Of a stretch of 64,000 nucleotides of DNA, positions 35,045-43,569 are shown piece after piece. Position numbers and translations under genes: made by a program. Origin of the DNA: an uncultured Bacilli bacterium (GTDB taxonomy: Bacteria > Bacillota_I > Bacilli_A > RF39 > UBA660); contig CAKOMY010000001.1 in NCBI GenBank assembly GCA_934096815.1, positions 232,799 to 296,798 of the forward strand. The letters are read 5' to 3'. Each line of letters starts with the position of its first letter. Positions within the stretch are counted from its first letter, which is position 1. The notes under the pieces were generated by a model, which searched no databases, was not told the origin of the DNA, and was given only the letters and a program-made list of their open reading frames with translations.

Positions 35045-35143
35045 TCGCCTTACTCTGGTAACTCGAATAACGTGTTCAATGTGAATGGGGACGGTGCCGT
35101 CAATAACAACAACGCGTATAATTCCAACAGTGTTTTTCCGGCC
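35045..35143 (+). repeat. DGR template repeat (TR)
   Basis: This 99-base invariant template contains 26 adenines arranged mostly as AAY codons when read in the VR frame (for example the run AAT AAC AAC AAC). That places mutable adenines at the first two codon positions, the arrangement that maximises amino-acid diversity without stop codons. Fourteen of the 26 adenines differ in the VR; none of the other 73 positions does. Confidence 0.97.
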
Positions 35144-35296
35144 TTAGAGCTCCTAACTTCTCCAGGATTTATAGGTTTAATTACTTATATTTGAGTGTAT
35201 TTTAGGAACATAGTTAATCCTTGAGTTTTATACTCTAAAAGTATGATAAAGATGGTAAGTTATACGTAAGTTACCTAGCACTTTATATTATTGGGT

Positions 35297-35333
35297 GGTA
35301 TTTAGTTTGTATAAATTAAATACCTATTTTTTT
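35297..35333 (+). terminator. Terminator at the end of the template RNA
   Basis: A GGTATTTA/TAAATACC stem (35297-35304 with 35317-35324) is followed by TATTTTTTT. It sits directly before the ribosome site of the next accessory gene, so those genes depend on read-through or another promoter. Confidence 0.7.
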
Positions 35334-35346
35334 GGAAGGATGTTTT

Positions 35347-35712
35347 ATGAATAAAAGTGTAGATTTATTAAAAAATGGTGGGTTTTATAGTGTTTTTGGG
35401 GATTCTTGTTATATTATGTTATATTTATTTGGATATAAAATAATTGATAATAGGGTTGGTTTTCCTAAGTCTGCTTATGATAAGGTTGTTAATAAGCTAG
35501 ATGAATTATGTATTAATTATAATGATCCCATTGAAGGAGTTAATAAGGACTTTAAAAAGAAAAATAAATATAATGAGTTTGTTGTTAAGGGAAAGAATAA
35601 ATATAGTATTACTAGTAGAGTTAATGGTATTATTGATAGACTTTCTAGTTTAGGTGAAGATGAACTTGATAGTATTTTATCTTATATTGAGGATAAGCTA
35701 GGTAATGAATAA
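35347..35712 (+). CDS. MutS-like (MSL) DGR accessory protein
   Basis: This 121-residue protein has an N-terminal half that follows MutS domain I: GGFYSVFGDSCYIMLYLFGYKI corresponds to the GDFYE.FGEDA...LGL segment, then VGFPKSAYDKVVNKLDELCINY to the GvPyha...yi.kLv..GykVa segment. The C-terminal half is lysine-rich. MutS-like accessory genes are known beside some DGR reverse transcriptases; their role is unclear. ATG 35347 was chosen because the GGAAGGA site precedes it. The Avd-like gene starts within its last codons (8-base overlap). Confidence 0.65.
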   Translation: MNKSVDLLKNGGFYSVFGDSCYIMLYLFGYKIIDNRVGFPKSAYDKVVNKLDELCINYNDPIEGVNKDFKKKNKYNEFVVKGKNKYSITSRVNGIIDRLSSLGEDELDSILSYIEDKLGNE

Positions 35713-36064
35713 TGATAGTAGAGAGTTTTTAATTGTTAAAAGGTTAAAAGATTTTTGTTTAAGTATTGATAGTATTGTTATTAATTTTCCTAAGAAAGAG
35801 TTATTAATTAGGGAAAGGTTACTAAATGATTCTTTAGAAATATTAAATGATGTTTTCTATGTTAATTTAGATAAAAATATTGATAGTAGGAATGATTATA
35901 AGAAAAGAATTATTAGTAAGTTTAATATGCTTGATTTTTATGTTGAATATTTATTTAAGAAGAATATTATTAATAAAAGGGTTTGTGAGAAAGTTTGTAG
36001 GGAACTTAATGAAATGTGTAAGATGATTTATGGTTGGTTAAGAGATGAAGGTAGAGCTAAGTGA
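35705..36064 (+). CDS. avd: Avd-like DGR accessory variability determinant
   Basis: This 119-residue all-helical basic protein has the size and pattern of the Avd four-helix bundle (related to 23S rRNA-intervening-sequence proteins): a helix after INFPKKELLIRERLLNDSLEIL, a central SRNDYKKRIISKFNMLDFYVEYLF helix, and a C-terminal helix ending in the characteristic MIYGWLRD. Avd forms a pentamer that binds the reverse transcriptase and template RNA and is needed for mutagenic cDNA synthesis. It overlaps the RT gene by 20 bases, the canonical order. Confidence 0.82.
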   Translation: MNNDSREFLIVKRLKDFCLSIDSIVINFPKKELLIRERLLNDSLEILNDVFYVNLDKNIDSRNDYKKRIISKFNMLDFYVEYLFKKNIINKRVCEKVCRELNEMCKMIYGWLRDEGRAK

Positions 36065-37106
36065 TTTATTAGATATTTATGAGGATATAATTCGTAGGAA
36101 TTGTAAAAATAAGAAGAAAATTTTTAATTTTGAGAAGAAAAAGATGATCTTATTATATGATCTATGTAATGGTGTTAATAATGGTACTTATTCTATGGGA
36201 AAGTATAATGTTTTTTTGGTTAGACGTCCCAAATATAGAATTGTAATGAGTTTAAATATTTGTGATAAGATTATGAATCATTATATTACTTTGAATTATA
36301 TTATTCCTACTTTAAATAAGTATTTGGATGATAGGAATGTGGCTACTAGAAAAGGAATGGGAAATGATTATGGTATAAGACTTGTTAAGAAGTATTTAGA
36401 AAAAAATAAGAAGTATGATAAGTTTTATATTATGAAGCTGGATATTAAGAAGTATTTTTATAATATTGATCATAAGATTCTTATTTCAATGATTAGGGAT
36501 AAGTTTGATAAAGATGTTTTTACTTTTATTAATAATATTATTTGTAGTACTGATGAACCTTATATAAATGATTTAATTAATAATATAAGGGATAATGAAC
36601 TTGTAAAGTGTTATAGAGATGATGTTGTTAATCTTCCTAATTATAATGTTGGAAAAGGTTTACCAATAGGAAATATGACTAGTCAATTTTTTGCAATATT
36701 TTATTTGTATAAGTTAGATCATTTTATTGTTCATGATTTGCATTTAAAGTATTATATTAGATATATGGATGATTTTGTTATTATTCATCATGATAGGGAT
36801 TATTTAAATAAGTGTAAGTTAATTATTGAGGAAAAATTAAATAAGGAATATAAATTGGAATTAAATAAGAAGAGTAGGATTTATTCATCGTTAGAGGGAT
36901 TTGACTTTTTAGGTTATCATTTTAAAGTTTATAATAAGAGAACTATTATGAATGTTTCTAAAAAGAGTTTTGATTCTGTTAGGAAGAATATTTATTTAGG
37001 TAATAGATGTTTTGATGAGTTTAATCGTTATGCTAATTATAAATATTCATTTGGTTATACTGATGATTTAAGGGTTAAATGTTTTTTGAATGAATTTTAT
37101 GGTTAG
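36045..37106 (+). CDS. DGR reverse transcriptase
   Basis: This 353-residue reverse transcriptase makes adenine-mutagenised cDNA from the template RNA. Motif A is KLDIKKYFYNID with D133, and the catalytic box is YMDD at 240-243. The DGR-diagnostic motif 4 reads GLPIGNMTSQ (208-214), with SQ where most other bacterial RTs differ. LEGFDFLGYHFK is the downstream motif. There is no maturase, endonuclease or retron-type extension, and the length is normal for DGR RTs. Starting inside the Avd gene, it is probably translationally coupled. It ends the cassette. Confidence 0.95.
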   Translation: MKVELSDLLDIYEDIIRRNCKNKKKIFNFEKKKMILLYDLCNGVNNGTYSMGKYNVFLVRRPKYRIVMSLNICDKIMNHYITLNYIIPTLNKYLDDRNVATRKGMGNDYGIRLVKKYLEKNKKYDKFYIMKLDIKKYFYNIDHKILISMIRDKFDKDVFTFINNIICSTDEPYINDLINNIRDNELVKCYRDDVVNLPNYNVGKGLPIGNMTSQFFAIFYLYKLDHFIVHDLHLKYYIRYMDDFVIIHHDRDYLNKCKLIIEEKLNKEYKLELNKKSRIYSSLEGFDFLGYHFKVYNKRTIMNVSKKSFDSVRKNIYLGNRCFDEFNRYANYKYSFGYTDDLRVKCFLNEFYG

Positions 37107-37209
37107 TTTTAAGGATTATTATAGTGTCATATATTTAGAGTTGTTTTTTTATTTCCCAAAATCAAAAAAATGCTTTTTGAGAAATAAAGTACTATAACAT
37201 TATTGGGAA

Positions 37210-37580
37210 ATGATGAGATTAATTAAAAGAAATTTATATTTAGATAAACTAATTAATATGATGAATAAGTCTGATATAAAGGCAATATCAGGGGTTAGTT
37301 GCGCTGGAAAATCAAAATTGTTAGATGAATTTAAAGCATATATAATTAATTTGGAGATATTAAGGAATATCATAAATTAATAGAATATGTTGAAAATAAT
37401 TATTTATAAGAGTATATTTTTTGTTTATAGATGAAGTTCAAATGGGCGATAGTTTTGAAAATAATATTTTTAAAAGTTAGGTTGAGTTATTATTAAAATA
37501 TCCTAAAATATTAATTGCAAGAACTTGATATGATGCTTATTTATATGAAGGAATTCAAATTGTTGATATATCTAGTTAGC
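37210..37580 (+). pseudogene. Degraded AAA_14/DUF4143-type ATPase
   Basis: The first frame (ATG 37210 to a stop near 37380) reads MMRLIKRNLYLDKLINMMN, then IKAISGVSCAGKSKLLDEF, the start of the AAA_14 family with its P-loop. After frameshifts, other frames give FLFIDEVQMGDSFEN (Walker B), then LLKYPKILIART and GIQIVDIS, in the right family order but interrupted by stops. The 560-base interval therefore holds a decayed gene rather than nothing. It lies just right of the DGR. Confidence 0.75.
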
Positions 37581-37675
37581 TATTACAATATAATTGTTAG
37601 TTGCTTATTAAAAAAATTTGTACTATTATTTTTATATATTTAATAGTATAATTTAAGTAGAAGGATGTGATAATT

Positions 37676-38224
37676 ATGTGGCTATGGATATTAATAGCTG
37701 TAATAGTAGTTATTGTACTTTGGATAGTATCAACATATAATTCTTTAGTTGGTTTAAGAAATACTTGCAAAGAAGCATTTTCTACTATGGATGTTTATTT
37801 AAAGAAGAGATGGGATTTAATTCCAAATTTAGTTGAAACTGTTAAAGGTTATGCTAAACATGAAAAAGATACTTTACAAGAAGTTATTTCATTAAGAAAT
37901 ACTCCATATGAAAGTATGAGTGATGATGAGAAGGTTAAAACTAATCAAAAGTTAAGCCAAAGTGTAACAAAGATTATGGCTTTAGCAGAAGCTTATCCAG
38001 AATTAAAAGCTAATGAAAATTTTAAAGAGTTAAGTAAAGATTTAAGTAAAATTGAAGAAGATATTGCTAATTCAAGAAAATATTATAATGGTACTGTTAG
38101 AACTTATAATGATAAAATCGAAATGGTTCCTAGTAATATTGTTGCTGGTATTTTTGGATTTAAGACTATGACTATGTTTGAAGTAGATGCTGCTGAAAGA
38201 GAAAATGTTAAGGTAAAATTTTAG
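37676..38224 (+). CDS. lemA: LemA family protein
   Basis: This 182-residue protein has one N-terminal membrane helix (LWILIAVIVVIVLWIVSTYN) and the helical LemA core: RNTCKEAFSTMDVYLKKRWDLIPNLVETVKGYAKHE, then the closing YNDKIEMVPSNIVAGIFGFK motif. The N terminus is probably outside with a cytosolic coiled bundle. Function is uncertain; it is typically encoded with DUF2207 proteins, as here, 12 bases upstream. ATG 37676 was chosen over an in-frame ATG at 37667 because it follows the AAGGA site at normal spacing and directly precedes the hydrophobic segment. Confidence 0.92.
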   Translation: MWLWILIAVIVVIVLWIVSTYNSLVGLRNTCKEAFSTMDVYLKKRWDLIPNLVETVKGYAKHEKDTLQEVISLRNTPYESMSDDEKVKTNQKLSQSVTKIMALAEAYPELKANENFKELSKDLSKIEEDIANSRKYYNGTVRTYNDKIEMVPSNIVAGIFGFKTMTMFEVDAAERENVKVKF

Positions 38225-38236
38225 AAGGTGAAAAAA

Positions 38237-40108
38237 GTGAATAGAAAAATTATAAATTTATTATTTTGCATATTTACTTTTTTTCTTTTTAGTTTAAATT
38301 GTTATGCAAATGATTATGATATAACTAAGTACGATGTTGAGATAGTTGTTGATGAACATAATAAATATAGTATAAAAGAAAATATTGATACGTATTTTAA
38401 TGTTAGTAAGCATGGGATTGTTAGAAGAATTCCTTTATATAATAATATTATTAGACAAGATGGTACTAGGGAAAGAAATAGGGTATTAATATCAAATGTT
38501 CATGTCAATGAAGAATTTGCTTCTTCTAGAGAAAATGGAAATTATGTTCTTAAAATTGGTAGTGCTGATAAAACGTTAACGGGAAAACATTCTTATACTA
38601 TTTCTTATGATTATGATATTGGGCTTGATAAAAATAATAAGTATGATGAATTGTATTTTAATATTATTGGTACAAATAGTGATACAAGTATAAGTAACGT
38701 AACTTTTAAAATTACAATGCCTAAAGAATTTGATGCTAGTAAACTCGGATTTAGTTATGGCGAATATGGATATAGTAATACTGATAATATTAGTTATGAT
38801 GTTGATGGTAATGTAATAACGGGAAGTTTTGATGGAACTTTGTTAGCTGGTGAAGGATTAAATGTTAGAATGGAATTACCTGAAGGGTATTTTATTAGAA
38901 AATCTGTTGGTTCTAGCTTGTTAGAGTGTTGGTATTATATCATTCCTATTTTAGGAGTAATTGTTGCTTATGTTGTGTGGAAAAAATATGGAAAAGATGA
39001 TCAGGTTGTTGATGTTGTATCGTTTTATCCACCAGAAAATATGAATAGTTTGGACGTTGCGTTTGCTAAAAAGGGAAGCACTAATTCAAATGATGCTGTA
39101 TCACTTTTGGTATATTTAGCAAGTAAAGGTTATATTAAAATAATTGAAGATGAAAAAAGTAATAATAAATTTACTATTCAAAAAGTTAAAGATTATGATG
39201 GAAATAATAAGGAAGAAGAGTTGTTTTTTAAAGGATTATTTAAATCCGGTAAGGATACTGTTAATAGTAAAGAATTAGATGAAAAATTTTATAGTACAGT
39301 TAATTCTATTCTTTATAGTAAAAATAAATCAGTTAATAAGAAACAAATATTTTGTAGTCAAGCAAGTAGTAAAAGAATTTTGTTATTTTTCTTAATGTTT
39401 ATAACTGCAACTTTATCAACACTTGTTCCGGCTATTGGTTATAAATTTAGTGATATGTATTTTCCATTAATTATTGTTAATTTAGTTGGTACAACAATTT
39501 TAATAATGTTTAGTTTAATTTATGATAATAATTATACTAAGATGGGATTAACAAATTCTTTAATATTTGCAGGAATATTTATTGTGGTATTTGCAATATT
39601 TAATTTTAGTGTAGTTGGTTTTGAATATATTTATTATGATGTTGTTTATTTAATTGGTTTCATATTATGTATGGTTTGTACATATTTGATTTATTTCTTT
39701 TATGTTATAGTGATTAAGAGAACAGAATATGGAACTAAATTATTAGGTGAAGTTAATGGATTTAAGAAATTTTTAGAAACTGCTGAAAAAGATAAGCTAG
39801 AAAGTTTAGTTCATGATGATCCGTCATACTTTTATAATATTTTACCTTATGCTTATGTTTTAGGTGTAAGTGATGCTTGGATAAAACAATTCGAAGGAAT
39901 TGCTATTGCGCCTCCTGATTGGTATGAATCAGCTGATACATTTGATTATTATAGATTTAATCGCTCTTTAAATCGCACAATTCATAGTGCTAGTAGAGTT
40001 ATGAATTCTGTTCCACAATCTTCTGGTGGAAGTTCATCAGGAGGAGGATTTAGTGGTGGTGGATTCTCTGGTGGTGGCTCCGGCGGAGGTGGCGTAAGTT
40101 CTTGGTAG
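38237..40108 (+). CDS. DUF2207 domain membrane protein (LemA partner)
   Basis: This protein of about 623 residues has a signal peptide (LLFCIFTFFLFSLNCYA), a DUF2207 beta-sandwich outside domain with KYDVEIVVDEHNKYSIKENIDTYF, and a membrane helix near 230. A cytosolic winged-helix-like part, further membrane helices (~385-490) and a low-complexity glycine-serine tail (SGGGFSGGGFSGGG...SSW) typical of the family follow. GTG 38237 has the AAGGTGA site, whereas the upstream GTG 38228 overlaps that site. It forms the LemA-DUF2207 operon; the role is likely envelope-related but not established. Confidence 0.88.
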   Translation: MNRKIINLLFCIFTFFLFSLNCYANDYDITKYDVEIVVDEHNKYSIKENIDTYFNVSKHGIVRRIPLYNNIIRQDGTRERNRVLISNVHVNEEFASSRENGNYVLKIGSADKTLTGKHSYTISYDYDIGLDKNNKYDELYFNIIGTNSDTSISNVTFKITMPKEFDASKLGFSYGEYGYSNTDNISYDVDGNVITGSFDGTLLAGEGLNVRMELPEGYFIRKSVGSSLLECWYYIIPILGVIVAYVVWKKYGKDDQVVDVVSFYPPENMNSLDVAFAKKGSTNSNDAVSLLVYLASKGYIKIIEDEKSNNKFTIQKVKDYDGNNKEEELFFKGLFKSGKDTVNSKELDEKFYSTVNSILYSKNKSVNKKQIFCSQASSKRILLFFLMFITATLSTLVPAIGYKFSDMYFPLIIVNLVGTTILIMFSLIYDNNYTKMGLTNSLIFAGIFIVVFAIFNFSVVGFEYIYYDVVYLIGFILCMVCTYLIYFFYVIVIKRTEYGTKLLGEVNGFKKFLETAEKDKLESLVHDDPSYFYNILPYAYVLGVSDAWIKQFEGIAIAPPDWYESADTFDYYRFNRSLNRTIHSASRVMNSVPQSSGGSSSGGGFSGGGFSGGGSGGGGVSSW

Positions 40109-40123
40109 AAAGGAAAATAACTT

Positions 40124-40372
40124 ATGAGAGAATTACAAATTAATAGGGTTTATAGACATTTTAAGGGTGATTATTATTTGGTAATTGATGTTGCTTATAA
40201 TTCTGAAACTAAAGAAAAATATGTTGTTTATAGAGCGTTATATGGTGATAATAAATTATGGATTAGACCTTATGATATGTTTATGAGTGAGGTTGATCAC
40301 GAAAAGTATCCTGATGTTAAACAAAAATATAGATTAGAACTTGCAGATATTAAAAGTGTAAAAGAATTATAG
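40124..40372 (+). CDS. DUF1653 family small protein
   Basis: This 82-residue cytosolic protein matches DUF1653: YRHFKGDYYLVIDVAYNSETKEKYVVYRALYG followed by LWIRPYDMFMSEV. The family is widespread and of unknown function. It lies 15 bases after the DUF2207 gene and before a terminator, so it is the last gene of the lemA operon. Confidence 0.88.
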   Translation: MRELQINRVYRHFKGDYYLVIDVAYNSETKEKYVVYRALYGDNKLWIRPYDMFMSEVDHEKYPDVKQKYRLELADIKSVKEL

Positions 40373-40377
40373 AAATC

Positions 40378-40406
40378 ACTTGGCTAATTGACGGCCAAGT
40401 TTTATT
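40378..40406 (+). terminator. Terminator after the lemA operon
   Basis: An ACTTGGC/GCCAAGT stem is followed by TTTTATTTT. Confidence 0.8.
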
Positions 40407-40440
40407 TTGGTATAGTTAGTATAGAAATGAGGATGATAAA

Positions 40441-41010
40441 ATGAAGGATAAAAAGTTGTATGTTGGAATAGGAATAGTAGCTATTATAGTAGTAGGTATT
40501 CTAATTTATTTTTTAAATAATAAGAACACTGGAGATATAAAACTAAATACAAATAGTGAATTAAAATCAATGATTGATGATGTTTATAAATCATCTAATG
40601 CTGATTTACCTGATTTAAGAACTCAAAAAATTAGTTTGAATGATAAGGATGTTTTAAAATCATATACTGGTTTATCAAATAATGATGATGTAGAAGCAAT
40701 AGTAGCATCAGAACCAGTAATGTCAAGTCAGGCTTATTCATTTGTAGCAGTTAAATTTAAAAATGGTGTAAATATTGAGAAAATAAAAGAAGAAATGTAT
40801 AACAATATTGATATGAACAAATGGTTATGTGTTTCTGCTGATGTTCTTTATTTAACTAATTATGGCAATACAATTATTTATGTTATGAGTGAAGAGGATT
40901 GGGCTAAACCAGTTTATGATGCATTCAAGAAGTATGTAAATAATAGTAATGGAAAAGAACTAATAAAAAATAATTCATTAGATTCTGAAGAATTACCAGA
41001 AGTACAATAA
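40441..41010 (+). CDS. Membrane-anchored DUF4358-like protein
   Basis: This 189-residue protein has an N-terminal membrane helix (YVGIGIVAIIVVGILIYFL) and an outside domain. The domain pattern SYTGLSNNDDVEAIVASEPVMSSQAYSFVAVKFK resembles DUF4358 proteins, which are often encoded beside AlgI-like acyltransferases. Here the AlgI-like gene follows after a terminator. Function unknown; an envelope-modification role is an inference from context. Confidence 0.65.
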   Translation: MKDKKLYVGIGIVAIIVVGILIYFLNNKNTGDIKLNTNSELKSMIDDVYKSSNADLPDLRTQKISLNDKDVLKSYTGLSNNDDVEAIVASEPVMSSQAYSFVAVKFKNGVNIEKIKEEMYNNIDMNKWLCVSADVLYLTNYGNTIIYVMSEEDWAKPVYDAFKKYVNNSNGKELIKNNSLDSEELPEVQ

Positions 41011-41019
41011 ATTAAAGTT

Positions 41020-41044
41020 AACTCCTTATATAAGGAGTTTTATT
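41020..41044 (+). terminator. Terminator after the DUF4358-like gene
   Basis: A near-perfect AACTCCTTA/TAAGGAGTT stem is followed by TTTATTT; the acyltransferase gene starts 16 bases later. Confidence 0.8.
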
Positions 41045-41059
41045 TGAAAGGAATTTGAT

Positions 41060-42448
41060 ATGGTATTTACTAGTATTAGTTTTATTTATTATTTTTTACC
41101 TTTATTATTAATATGTTATTTTGTTGTTCCTAAAAAATTTAGAAATATAATTTTGTTAATGTTTTCTGTTTTATTTTATTTTTATGGAGAGCCTAAGTAT
41201 ATATTATTGATGTTAATAGAGGTATTTATTTCATATGTAGTAGGATTATTAATAGATAAGTATAAAAACAAGAATATTTTAATTATTGGAATATTTATTC
41301 ATGTATTATTATTTGGAATATTTAAATATTTTAATTTTGTAATTATTAATGTTAATAATTTATTTCATAGTAATTTGAATTTACTAAATGTTGTTTTACC
41401 GATTGGTATATCTTTTTATACTTTTCAAATTATTAGTTATGAAATAGATGTTTATAATAAAAAGGTTAATGTTCAAAGTAATATATTAAACTATTTTTTA
41501 TATGTATTTTTGTTTCCACAACTTATTGCTGGTCCAATAGTTAGATATCAAGATGTAAATAATGAAATTGATAATAGAAATGTTACTTTTGAGATGTTTG
41601 CAAGAGGAGTAAGACGTTTTATTATTGGACTCAGTAAGAAGGTAATTATTGCTAATAATTTGGGAGAATTATGTAATATATATTTAAATTTAGGTGATAA
41701 GTCTATACTTTTTACTTGGATATTTGCAATTAGTTATATGTTACAAATTTATTTTGATTTTTCAGGTTATTCTGATATAGCAATTGGGCTAGGTAAAATG
41801 TTAGGGTTTAATTTTCCTGAAAACTTTAATTATCCATATATGGCAAAGTCAATTACTGATTTTTGGAGAAGATGGCATATGACATTAAGTTCATGGTTTA
41901 GAGATTATGTTTATATTCCTCTTGGTGGTAATAAGAAAGGTGTATTAAAGCAAATTAGAAATATCTTAATTGTTTGGTCACTTACGGGATTATGGCATGG
42001 TGCTAGTTGGAATTTTATTGTTTGGGGATTATATTTTGGAATATTGTTAATTTTAGAAAAGTTTATTTTAAAGAAATATTTTAGTAATGTTTCTAAATTT
42101 ATTAAAGGCATTTATACTTTGTTTTTAGTTATGATTAGTTTTGTTATCTTTCAGGGTGATAATTTAAGTAGTGCTTTTAATATTATAAAGGGATTGTTTG
42201 GATTAAATGGAGAGTTGTTTATAAATAATGTAACTTTATATTATTTAAGGGGATATGTTTTATTTATTGTGTTAGGTGTAATTGGTTCTACTAATTATGT
42301 TAAAAATTTAGTTATTAAAATAAGTAATGGTAAAGGTAAAAAAATTATTAATATATTGGAGCCTATTTATTTACTAATATTATTAATAATTGTTACTATG
42401 TATTTAATAGATAGTTCTTATAATCCATTTTTATATTTTAGATTTTAA
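41060..42448 (+). CDS. MBOAT O-acyltransferase (AlgI/DltB-like)
   Basis: This 462-residue polytopic enzyme transfers acyl (usually acetyl) groups across the membrane to envelope polysaccharides. The MBOAT hallmarks are visible: SISFIYYFLPLLL start, FPQLIAGPIVRY, ITDFWRRWHMTLSSWFRDYVYIPLGG, and the catalytic histidine in GLWHGASWNFIVWG. The membrane helices and length match AlgI. It is paired with the AlgJ-like gene 11 bases downstream, so the target is more likely an exopolysaccharide or wall polymer than D-alanylation (no dlt genes nearby). Confidence 0.92.
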   Translation: MVFTSISFIYYFLPLLLICYFVVPKKFRNIILLMFSVLFYFYGEPKYILLMLIEVFISYVVGLLIDKYKNKNILIIGIFIHVLLFGIFKYFNFVIINVNNLFHSNLNLLNVVLPIGISFYTFQIISYEIDVYNKKVNVQSNILNYFLYVFLFPQLIAGPIVRYQDVNNEIDNRNVTFEMFARGVRRFIIGLSKKVIIANNLGELCNIYLNLGDKSILFTWIFAISYMLQIYFDFSGYSDIAIGLGKMLGFNFPENFNYPYMAKSITDFWRRWHMTLSSWFRDYVYIPLGGNKKGVLKQIRNILIVWSLTGLWHGASWNFIVWGLYFGILLILEKFILKKYFSNVSKFIKGIYTLFLVMISFVIFQGDNLSSAFNIIKGLFGLNGELFINNVTLYYLRGYVLFIVLGVIGSTNYVKNLVIKISNGKGKKIINILEPIYLLILLIIVTMYLIDSSYNPFLYFRF

Positions 42449-42459
42449 GGGGAATATAT

Positions 42460-43545
42460 ATGATTGATAAAGTTAAAAATATAATTGTTTCAATTTTATT
42501 TGGTGGTATTCTTGTAATAGTTCTAATTGTTAATATATTTTCAAAAGATAAAGATATTTCAATTAGTGAGAGAAGAAGATTAGCAAGTTTTCCGGAGTTT
42601 TCAGTAAATAATATATTTAATGGAACATTTTTTAGTAATTTTGATAAATACGCAGTTGATCAATTTGTGATGAGAGATTATATAAGAGAAAATAAAGTTA
42701 GGTTAGATTTGGCTTTAAAAAATAATTATCATGATGTCTATGTTTATAATGATTATTTGATTAAGCAAGAATATCCATTAAATGAAAGTTCTTTAAAAAA
42801 TTTAACTGATAAAATTAACTCTATAAGCAACAAGTATTTAAATAATTCTAAAATATATTATAGTGTTGTACCTGATAAAAATTATTTTGTTAATAATGGT
42901 AATTTAAAAATGAATTATGATTTACTAATAAGTAAAATGAATAGTGAATTAAGTAGCTTTAATTATATAGATATTATGAATAATTTATCTTTAGAAGATT
43001 ATTATTATAGTGATAGTCATTTTAAACAGGAAAATATTGTTAAAGTAGCAAATGTAATTTTAGATAAAATGGGTAATAGTTATTATAAAGATATAAATTA
43101 TAATATGCAAAATGTTGGCATTTTTAAAGGTGTTTATTCTTACCAAGTTCCAGTTAAAATAAAAGAAGATAATATTAATATTTTAACTAATCAATATATA
43201 GATAATGCGATTGTATATGATAATTTAAATAAAATAGATATAAATGTTTATGATAAAAGTAAGATTAATTCTTGGGATTTATATGATATATACTTAGGTG
43301 GAGCAAAGGGATTGCTTACAATTTATAATAATTTGGCAAGTAGTGATGATGAATTAATTGTATTTAGAGATTCTTATGGTAGTTCTTTAGTACCATTATT
43401 AATTAGTTCTTATAAAAAGATAGTTGTTATTGATACTAGGTATATTTCTTCAAATATTTTAGATAAGTATGTTGAATTTAAGGGACAAGATGTTTTGTTT
43501 TTGTATAGTGTTAGCACTATTAACAATAGTTTTACCGTTAAGTAA
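42460..43545 (+). CDS. DHHW/AlgJ-like O-acetyltransferase partner
   Basis: This 361-residue protein has a single N-terminal membrane helix and an outside SGNH-hydrolase-like domain. It shows ISERRRLASFPEF near the start, the YYYSDSHFKQENI segment (DHHW-like signature with D and H), and VFRDSYGSSLVPLL, the serine-containing block of AlgJ/AlgX-type proteins. It probably completes acetyl transfer to the polysaccharide after the MBOAT protein exports the acetyl group. Confidence 0.8.
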   Translation: MIDKVKNIIVSILFGGILVIVLIVNIFSKDKDISISERRRLASFPEFSVNNIFNGTFFSNFDKYAVDQFVMRDYIRENKVRLDLALKNNYHDVYVYNDYLIKQEYPLNESSLKNLTDKINSISNKYLNNSKIYYSVVPDKNYFVNNGNLKMNYDLLISKMNSELSSFNYIDIMNNLSLEDYYYSDSHFKQENIVKVANVILDKMGNSYYKDINYNMQNVGIFKGVYSYQVPVKIKEDNINILTNQYIDNAIVYDNLNKIDINVYDKSKINSWDLYDIYLGGAKGLLTIYNNLASSDDELIVFRDSYGSSLVPLLISSYKKIVVIDTRYISSNILDKYVEFKGQDVLFLYSVSTINNSFTVK

Positions 43546-43569
43546 TATAATTAATGGGAGGAAATAAAA

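Larger units (their letters stand above)
35041..35335 (+). ncRNA. DGR template RNA region
   Basis: This region covers the template repeat, about 190 bases of non-coding spacer and a terminator hairpin. In studied DGRs the template RNA extends well past the template repeat and its spacer is required for priming, so this interval is the expected functional RNA. Its exact 5' end is not determinable; it may be processed from a longer transcript starting upstream of 34726. Confidence 0.65.

Noticed and set aside
36045..37106. Reverse transcriptase as a retron or group II intron enzyme
   Set aside because: No maturase or endonuclease domain and no msr-msd region; the adjacent TR/VR pair and IGNxTSQ motif identify a DGR.
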